This document shows, in pieces, positions 58,609 through 64,000 of a stretch of 64,000 nt of DNA (its first letter is position 1; each line of letters begins with the position of its first letter). The notes under the pieces are model-generated. The model searched no databases, was not told the DNA's origin, and saw only the letters and a program-made list of their open reading frames with translations. The translations under genes and the position numbers were made by a program. The DNA lies in contig NZ_CP108054.1 in NCBI RefSeq assembly GCF_036173125.1, positions 6,911,001 to 6,975,000 on the forward strand. Reading direction: 5' to 3'. Origin of the DNA: Streptomyces sp. NBC_00286 (GTDB lineage Bacteria; Actinomycetota; Actinomycetes; Streptomycetales; Streptomycetaceae).

Positions 58609-61600
58609 CTACAGGTGCATGGGATCGATATCGCAGTTCGCCCGTCGCCAAGCCAGCGCGTCCTGGTAAGCGGGATGAGCGCTGCCCAGCTTTTCCTTGA
58701 TCGCCTCAACCGCTTCCCTGTGCAGAGACGCCGCCTCCTCGGACTGCCCCAGGGCCCGCAGATCGGCCGCGAGGTTCGCCTGCAGCACGAGTGCGGTGGG
58801 ATGCGTGTCGCCCAGGTAATCCCGCACTTGGTCGAGCGTACGTTCGTCCAGGTCACGCGCCCGGGCGGCCTCGGCTTGCGCGAACAGGTCGTTGGCCAGG
58901 TTGATCGCGGTGATCAGGGTGCAGGGATGGGTGTCGCCCAGAGATTCCTTGAACCGGATCAGAGCGGACTCGTTGAGCTTGCGGGCGGCGTCCACCTGGT
59001 CCAGGAGCCTCAGCGTCACGGCCAGGTCGACGTCGGCCGAGACGGTGTGCGGGTGATCGGCGCCCAGTGTCTCCGCGAACAGCTTGCGGGTGCGCTCGCC
59101 GAGCTTCAAGGCTTCCTGGAGGTCCCCGTTCTGGCGCAGGTCGATGGAGAAGTTCAGCGAGATCTGTAGCACGTCCGGCGCCCGGTCGCCGTACCGCTCG
59201 GCCAGCGCCGCCAGTGCGATCCGCGTGTTCTCGGCTGCCTCCGCGTGCATGCCGGCCTTGCGCTGCGCGACGCCGAGCCGGGCGATGGCCCGGTATGTCA
59301 TGGGGTGGGAGTCGCCGTACACCTCCTTGGACTTCTCCACACCTTCTTCGCACATTCCCAAGGCCTGGGTGTACTCGCCGAGTTCCTGGCGGTCCAGGGC
59401 GACCGAGGCTTCGGAGCTCAGGGTGATGGGGCTGTCGGCGCCGAACATCTGCACCCGGTGGCGCCAGACCGCCTGGTCCAGTTCCAGCGCCCGCCGGAAG
59501 TCCCCGTTGACGCGCAGGCACACCGACAGGTTGAAGGCATGCAGCAGGGTGTCGGGGTCGTCGTCCCCGAAGGCGCGCACCGCCCGGTTGTAGACGTCCT
59601 CGTCGAATTCCAGGGCGCCGCGGAAGTCGCCGCGCACCCGGCGGTCGCTGGAGACCTGGCCCTTGACCCGGAGGTACTCCTCCTCCAGTTCGGACCCGGC
59701 CGCCTCCAGCGTGGCCAGCATCCGCTCGCCGAGTTCCGCGGCCGCGCTGTACCGCCCCATGCGCCACATCACGAACCGCAGGTGTCGGCCCAGGACCAGC
59801 GTCTGTGGATCGCCTTCACCGAATCGCTCGCGCCAGATCGAGTAGACCTGGCTCGCGAAGTCCAGGGCAGCCGCGTGATCTCCCCAGTAGAAGAGGTATT
59901 CGGCCACGTTGTAGACCAGTTGCCGCACATAGCGGTGGGGCGACTCCAGGGCTTCGGAGACGATCACGTGCGAGTACAGCTCACCGAAGCGCACCCAGGC
60001 CCGCGGGTCCTGGGGGTCGCTCGGCGCGTTGGCGGCGAGCAGCAGATGCGCCCCGTGCTGGAAGCGCTCGCGCTGCTCCTCCGTCATCCGCGCCTTCAGC
60101 ACGGCCTGGACCAGCCGGTGCATCTGGATCGAATTGGTCCGGTGATCGATCTTGGCGAGGGAATAGCGATTGATCTCGCGGATGGCCCGGCTCAGTCGAA
60201 TGGGATCCGTGAAGATGACATCAAGTTCCGGCGCGATGGGATCGGCCACTGCGTTGGAGAAGAACTGTCGGGAAATCGGCTCCGGCGCGAAATAGGAGCA
60301 CAACTGGAGAAGTTGCAGGGCGCCAGGGTTCTTGGTCTCCACGTGATCGAGAGATACGTTCCACGCTGTGGCGACCGTCTCTTCGTACTGTGTGGGCGGA
60401 GAGACCGCCATGAGTTCTGCGCGCTTTTCTTCAAACACCCTCAAGTATTCGGCAGGGGGCATGCCCGTCTCGGCGCGCCACGCCGAGGCCTGCTCGACGG
60501 CCAGCGGAAGGTCGCCGAGGACTTCGGCGAGCATGTCGGCCTCTTGGTCGGTCAGATCGGGATTACGCCGCCGCAGCAGCTGGATGCTCTCGGAGCGGTC
60601 GAACACGTCGACCTCCAAGGGGTGAGCGAGGGTGTTCCACTGGGGATTGCGTGAGGTCACGATCACGGAACCGGTCGGCCCGCCCTCGAGAGCGCTGGGA
60701 AAATATTCCTGCACCGCGTTCGGGCTTTCCGCGTTGTCGAAGACCAGAAGCCAGTTCCCGTACGGAACTCCGGTGCGCAGGGCTTCCAGGACCGCGGGTA
60801 CCGCGGTGATGGCCTCGGAACTGACCGGGAGATGCATTCTGCGGGCGAGTTCGACGAATGCCTGCTGAATCTGGGTCGGGCGCTCTGCTGGAATCCACCA
60901 GACGAGATCGTATTGAGCGGCATGCCGGTAGACGAATTCCAACGCCAGTTGTGATTTGCCGACACCGCCCATGCCGTGGAGGGCGTGGGGCAGGACGGCC
61001 GTGGGACCCGATCGCAGCCCCTGCTCCAGGGCGACCAGGAGCTCGTCGCGACCGGTGAACACCAGGTTCCGTGGTGGCATGTTCCCCCAGACAGTGGGCC
61101 TGGACGGACGGGGACCACCTGCGGTCAGATGCTGATCGTGCCCACGTTCGGACGCGGCGGGGACCGTGCTCACTGATGATTCTCCTTCTCCTGGATCGGC
61201 GTCTGCCGTGCCGTCCAACGCCTGGGTGCCGAGCGGGAAGCTGTCGCGCGATGACTGCGGCATACCCGAGAACGACGGGTCTGCCGGTTCAGCAACGCGA
61301 GGTTGGGCCGAATCGACCACAGCGGCCGACACTTTGGGGCCCTCAGGGCGCCCTCCGAAGGGGCCGCGCACGTCCTCCAGCGCGTCCAGTTCTCTCGCGC
61401 GGGGGCGGTGTGGTCCGCTCAACGCGTGCAGGACGGCCCGCTCGACCTCCCTGAACTCGCGGTCCTGGCCGCGCGCGGGGGTCGCGCTCGCCTCCTGTCC
61501 TCGGAGGTAGGACAGCAGGTCCTGCGCGGCGGCGCTGCGGGGGGCCAGGAGTTCGGCGGCCTGTTCGATCACGTGCTCCGTGGCGTTCCGTGAGCCGTAG

Positions 61601-63105
61601 GCCAGTAGTTCCTCGCGCACTCCGGGGGCGAAGACGAAGGACAGCTGGTCGTCGTCGTACCACAGGAGTGGTGAGACCAGGCGGCTGAGAAGGAACTCCG
61701 CCATGTGCTCGGTGCCCAAGTGGGGCATGGTGCGCCGCTGGACCTCGGACATCGTGGGCAGGTCCAGCTGGATCGCCGCCATGTGCGTAGCCAGCTGGAA
61801 CGCTTCGGGGGACGCCCAGCCGCGGAACATCGCGACCTGCTCGGCGGGGTCGGACGACGACGTCGGCGCCGGTGGCGCCGGCCGCGCGTGCACGGTGGTC
61901 AGGACGGCCGCCAGCTCGACGTCGCGCGGCTCGTCCGCTCCCACGAACCGGGCCCATGGCTCCAGCCAGTCCGGGTCAAGTTCGAGTACCGGTACGGGCA
62001 CGGTCGTTCCCCGGCCGGAGCGGGACCGTAACACCCCGGAGAGTGCCTCCGCCGGCTCCCAGGAGGGTCGCCGGTCCCCGGCCCACGGGCCGGACGCCCG
62101 CAGTCTGATCCAGGACGGATTCAGGCCGGTACGGTGCCACAGCCGCTGGGGCAGCATGTGCAGTACGGCCACCGGCTGCCGCTTGCCCCACAGCGCGAGT
62201 AGCCGTTGGGCGGCGCCCGACCGCCAGGCGGGGGCGGCCCCGTCGGTCAGCACGAAGATGACGGACCGCCCCGTCGGGTCGACCAGACTGCGCGGAGAGG
62301 CGGTCCGGGCTTCGAGGGCCGGGCCGGGCAGTGACACGGTGGCGCGCTCGGCCGAACTTGCGTCCAGCGACAGCTCCATGACGTCACGGAACCCGCCGAA
62401 GCGGCGGGCGATCTTCGCGAATTGTTCCGTGGCGTCGCGCCACACCGCCATGTGCGGCGCGCCGTCCACCAGCAGCACCGCCCGCCAACGGCGCTCCGCC
62501 GTGGGACGGAGGACCGGTGGCAGGGGCAGGGCCAGCGCGATGCGTTCCGCGGTGGCCTCCTCGTTCAGTTCGCTCGCGTACGCGGAGGCGACGGCGGTAC
62601 GGAACGCACGCAGCGCCCGCCCCACGGCCCGGGCGTTCGAGCGCCACGTGGTCCGGGAGGCGGACCCCTGCGTGGACACTGGTTCTGGCACGCGGGACAG
62701 CCGACGGCGGTGCTCGGCGGCGGGCACGGACGGCTGGGCGTCCACCCGCGCCACTACGCTATTGAGCGTGGGGTCTTCGTCCGGGGCGTCGCCTGGTGTT
62801 CCCGGGTGCTCGTCGGGCCTGCCGCTACCGTCGGGCCCGGACGGGGCTTCCGGCTGGGCGGGTGCGGATACGGCGGGGTCCGGCACCGGGCCCGCCGGGT
62901 GGCCAGCCTGCTCGCCCTCGTCGGCGGACCGATCCGGCACCCCGGTCAGCCACGCGTGTTCGCTCGCCACCCACACCGCATCGGCCACTTCCCAGGGGTG
63001 GAGGCGGGTGAGGGGCTGTTGTTGTTCCTCGGCCAACGGCGCACGTGGCCCGTCCCGCCCGCGCACGGTCCGCCCGTCCTGCGCGGGGGAGGGATCGTGA
63101 GTCAC
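58609..63105 (-). CDS. SAV_2336-domain/NB-ARC/TPR fusion protein (FxsT-like)
   Basis: A 1,498-residue protein in three parts. Residues about 30-480 resemble the SAV_2336 N-terminal domain (LHPWEVADAVWVAS, AVLLVDGAPHMAVWRDA, VIFVLTDGAAPAWRSGA), often beside a MoxR ATPase. A disordered linker leads to an NB-ARC STAND ATPase (VWGNMPPRNLVFTGRDELL, Walker A ALHGMGGVGKSQLALEF near residue 715, DLVWWIPAERPTQ). Winged-helix and C-terminal tetratricopeptide repeats of about 42 residues follow (ending HPTALVLQANLAADLRALGQ). The NB-ARC/TPR part matches FxSxx-system protein FxsT. One Leu codon is TTA (62029-62031, residue 359). Its GTG overlaps the ATPase stop by 4 bp, so it is co-translated with it. Confidence 0.85.
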   Translation of the reverse strand: MTHDPSPAQDGRTVRGRDGPRAPLAEEQQQPLTRLHPWEVADAVWVASEHAWLTGVPDRSADEGEQAGHPAGPVPDPAVSAPAQPEAPSGPDGSGRPDEHPGTPGDAPDEDPTLNSVVARVDAQPSVPAAEHRRRLSRVPEPVSTQGSASRTTWRSNARAVGRALRAFRTAVASAYASELNEEATAERIALALPLPPVLRPTAERRWRAVLLVDGAPHMAVWRDATEQFAKIARRFGGFRDVMELSLDASSAERATVSLPGPALEARTASPRSLVDPTGRSVIFVLTDGAAPAWRSGAAQRLLALWGKRQPVAVLHMLPQRLWHRTGLNPSWIRLRASGPWAGDRRPSWEPAEALSGVLRSRSGRGTTVPVPVLELDPDWLEPWARFVGADEPRDVELAAVLTTVHARPAPPAPTSSSDPAEQVAMFRGWASPEAFQLATHMAAIQLDLPTMSEVQRRTMPHLGTEHMAEFLLSRLVSPLLWYDDDQLSFVFAPGVREELLAYGSRNATEHVIEQAAELLAPRSAAAQDLLSYLRGQEASATPARGQDREFREVERAVLHALSGPHRPRARELDALEDVRGPFGGRPEGPKVSAAVVDSAQPRVAEPADPSFSGMPQSSRDSFPLGTQALDGTADADPGEGESSVSTVPAASERGHDQHLTAGGPRPSRPTVWGNMPPRNLVFTGRDELLVALEQGLRSGPTAVLPHALHGMGGVGKSQLALEFVYRHAAQYDLVWWIPAERPTQIQQAFVELARRMHLPVSSEAITAVPAVLEALRTGVPYGNWLLVFDNAESPNAVQEYFPSALEGGPTGSVIVTSRNPQWNTLAHPLEVDVFDRSESIQLLRRRNPDLTDQEADMLAEVLGDLPLAVEQASAWRAETGMPPAEYLRVFEEKRAELMAVSPPTQYEETVATAWNVSLDHVETKNPGALQLLQLCSYFAPEPISRQFFSNAVADPIAPELDVIFTDPIRLSRAIREINRYSLAKIDHRTNSIQMHRLVQAVLKARMTEEQRERFQHGAHLLLAANAPSDPQDPRAWVRFGELYSHVIVSEALESPHRYVRQLVYNVAEYLFYWGDHAAALDFASQVYSIWRERFGEGDPQTLVLGRHLRFVMWRMGRYSAAAELGERMLATLEAAGSELEEEYLRVKGQVSSDRRVRGDFRGALEFDEDVYNRAVRAFGDDDPDTLLHAFNLSVCLRVNGDFRRALELDQAVWRHRVQMFGADSPITLSSEASVALDRQELGEYTQALGMCEEGVEKSKEVYGDSHPMTYRAIARLGVAQRKAGMHAEAAENTRIALAALAERYGDRAPDVLQISLNFSIDLRQNGDLQEALKLGERTRKLFAETLGADHPHTVSADVDLAVTLRLLDQVDAARKLNESALIRFKESLGDTHPCTLITAINLANDLFAQAEAARARDLDERTLDQVRDYLGDTHPTALVLQANLAADLRALGQSEEAASLHREAVEAIKEKLGSAHPAYQDALAWRRANCDIDPMHL

Positions 63106-64000
63106 GCCGGTTCCGCCCCTTCACCGCCGAGCGGGTGCCAGATGGCCTCCAGCAGGTCTGTCCACTCATCTGCCCCGCCTTCTTGCGCGGGCTGGTGCGC
63201 ATAGTGGCCGGAGGTCACCAGGTGCGCCGCGTTCAGCAACTGGTCGGCGGCGAGCCCGCCCACCCGCTCGCTGCGCCGGAGGAAGTCACGGATCAACTCC
63301 TCCTGACGGGTACCCAGCCGGTCCCCGAAGTGCGCGGCCACCAGCTCGCCCAACGCCGCCGCGTCGGGATCGGGCATGTCCAGCCTCAGACACCGGCGCA
63401 TGAACGCCTCCGGGAACTCCCGCTCGCCGTTGGACGTCATCACGATGACGGGGAAGGCGTGGCAGCGCACCACACCCGCCGTGATCTCCGCCGTCCCGCC
63501 CGGATCCGCCGTGTGGACGGTCGTGGTGGGCTCCTGCGGTTTCACCCGGGCCAGGGGAGGCACCTCGTAATATCCGTCCTCGAAGAGCGTGAGGAGGTCG
63601 TTGGGCAGATCGATGTCGCACTTGTCGATCTCGTCGATGAGCAGGACTCGAGGCAGCCTGTAGGGCAGCAGCGCGGTCCCCAGCGGGCCCAGCTGGACGA
63701 AGGCGCCGGTCCCCGCCGACGTTTCCGCCGCTCCCGGCGGGCCCTGTAGGGCCTGCGCGCGCCCAATGGCGTCGTACTCGAAGATCCCCGAGGTGAGCGC
63801 GGTGCGGCTGGTCACCGCCCAGTGAAGAACCCGCCCCAGGCGTAACTCCCGTGCGATGCGGTAGGCGAGGCCCGATTTTCCGACGCCTGGGCGCCCCGTC
63901 ACCAGCAGCGGCCTGCGCAGGAGCAAGGCCGCGTTGACCAGTCGTACCTCCTCCGGCCGCGGACGGCGCTCCACTCCCGGCCGGCCGAGCCTGCGGTCGG
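63102..64000 (-). CDS. MoxR-type AAA+ ATPase (5' end beyond window)
   Basis: A MoxR-like AAA+ ATPase that probably remodels or activates the SAV_2336/NB-ARC partner. Walker A is LLVTGRPGVGKSGLAYRIA, Walker B is VLLIDEIDKCDIDLPNDLL, and sensor 1 is VIVMTSNGEREFPEAFMRRC. A GTG at 63974 could start it, but the frame remains open to the right edge (RRLGRPGV), so the gene is treated as partial. One Leu codon is TTA (63843-63845). The stop overlaps the start of the FxsT-like gene (GTGA). Confidence 0.88.
   Translation of the reverse strand, partial: DRRLGRPGVERRPRPEEVRLVNAALLLRRPLLVTGRPGVGKSGLAYRIARELRLGRVLHWAVTSRTALTSGIFEYDAIGRAQALQGPPGAAETSAGTGAFVQLGPLGTALLPYRLPRVLLIDEIDKCDIDLPNDLLTLFEDGYYEVPPLARVKPQEPTTTVHTADPGGTAEITAGVVRCHAFPVIVMTSNGEREFPEAFMRRCLRLDMPDPDAAALGELVAAHFGDRLGTRQEELIRDFLRRSERVGGLAADQLLNAAHLVTSGHYAHQPAQEGGADEWTDLLEAIWHPLGGEGAEPA

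Overview
The window is high-GC chromosomal DNA from an actinomycete, almost certainly a Streptomyces. The evidence is extreme G/C bias at third codon positions, many GTG starts, a CIRCE-controlled hrcA-dnaJ pair, a leucine leader peptide before leuA, a tricorn-type protease, HAMP-repeat hybrid kinases and a pupulation-era style actinobacterial housekeeping gene set. About 49 genes are called. No rRNA, tRNA, insertion sequence or integrase was seen.

Layout. 1-9.2 kb: end of a proline-rich protein gene, degV, the competence-type DNA uptake genes comEA-comEC, an arylamine N-acetyltransferase, a YceI protein, a small acidic protein and holA. 9.2-14.1 kb: a dispersed repeat, rpsT with a structured leader (minus strand), lepA and a long-chain acyl-CoA synthetase. 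14.4-21.3 kb: a response regulator and a 1,401-residue hybrid histidine kinase with a HAMP ladder, divergent from a SpoIIE-type phosphatase. 21.4-28.7 kb: hemW, a CRISPR-like repeat pair, a DUF3097 gene, a metallo-hydrolase, CIRCE-hrcA-dnaJ, a nitronate monooxygenase and rsmE. 28.8-38.1 kb: isochorismatase-like hydrolase, GlxA-type regulator, lipoprotein, tricorn-like protease, HIT protein, RNase Z, adenine/adenosine deaminase and a PfkB kinase. 38.2-47.8 kb (minus): a degenerate cytidine-deaminase-like protein, a giant CtpI-like P-type ATPase, yjbR, corC-like, ybeY, phoH and era. 47.9-54 kb: an orphan P-II protein, a small secreted protein, a GH1 beta-glucosidase, a protease-inhibitor pair (M4 protease and emfourin), the leucine attenuator and leuA.

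The most striking region is 55.1 kb to the right edge. A caspase-like protease with an effector-associated tail, a 59-residue peptide that looks like an FxsA-type RiPP precursor but ends in NSWVV instead of FxSxx, and a translationally coupled HExxH-type peptide hydroxylase lie on the plus strand. They converge on a SAV_2336-domain/NB-ARC/TPR fusion protein (FxsT-like) and a MoxR-type AAA ATPase on the minus strand. No radical SAM maturase is present in the window, so this looks like a hydroxylase-only variant of the FxSxx systems joined to STAND and caspase conflict modules. The hydroxylase, the FxsT-like gene and the ATPase each carry in-frame TTA codons, which suggests bldA (developmental) control.

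A second theme is in-frame tandem repeats inside otherwise conserved proteins: 20 heptapeptides in ComEC, five heptapeptides in the P-type ATPase, and short Ala/Glu/Pro, Asp-Leu and Pro-Glu-Gly tracts in other proteins. There is also a 14-bp intergenic array after comEC, three copies of a dispersed intergenic repeat, and a 195-bp element with 21-bp inverted ends immediately after leuA.
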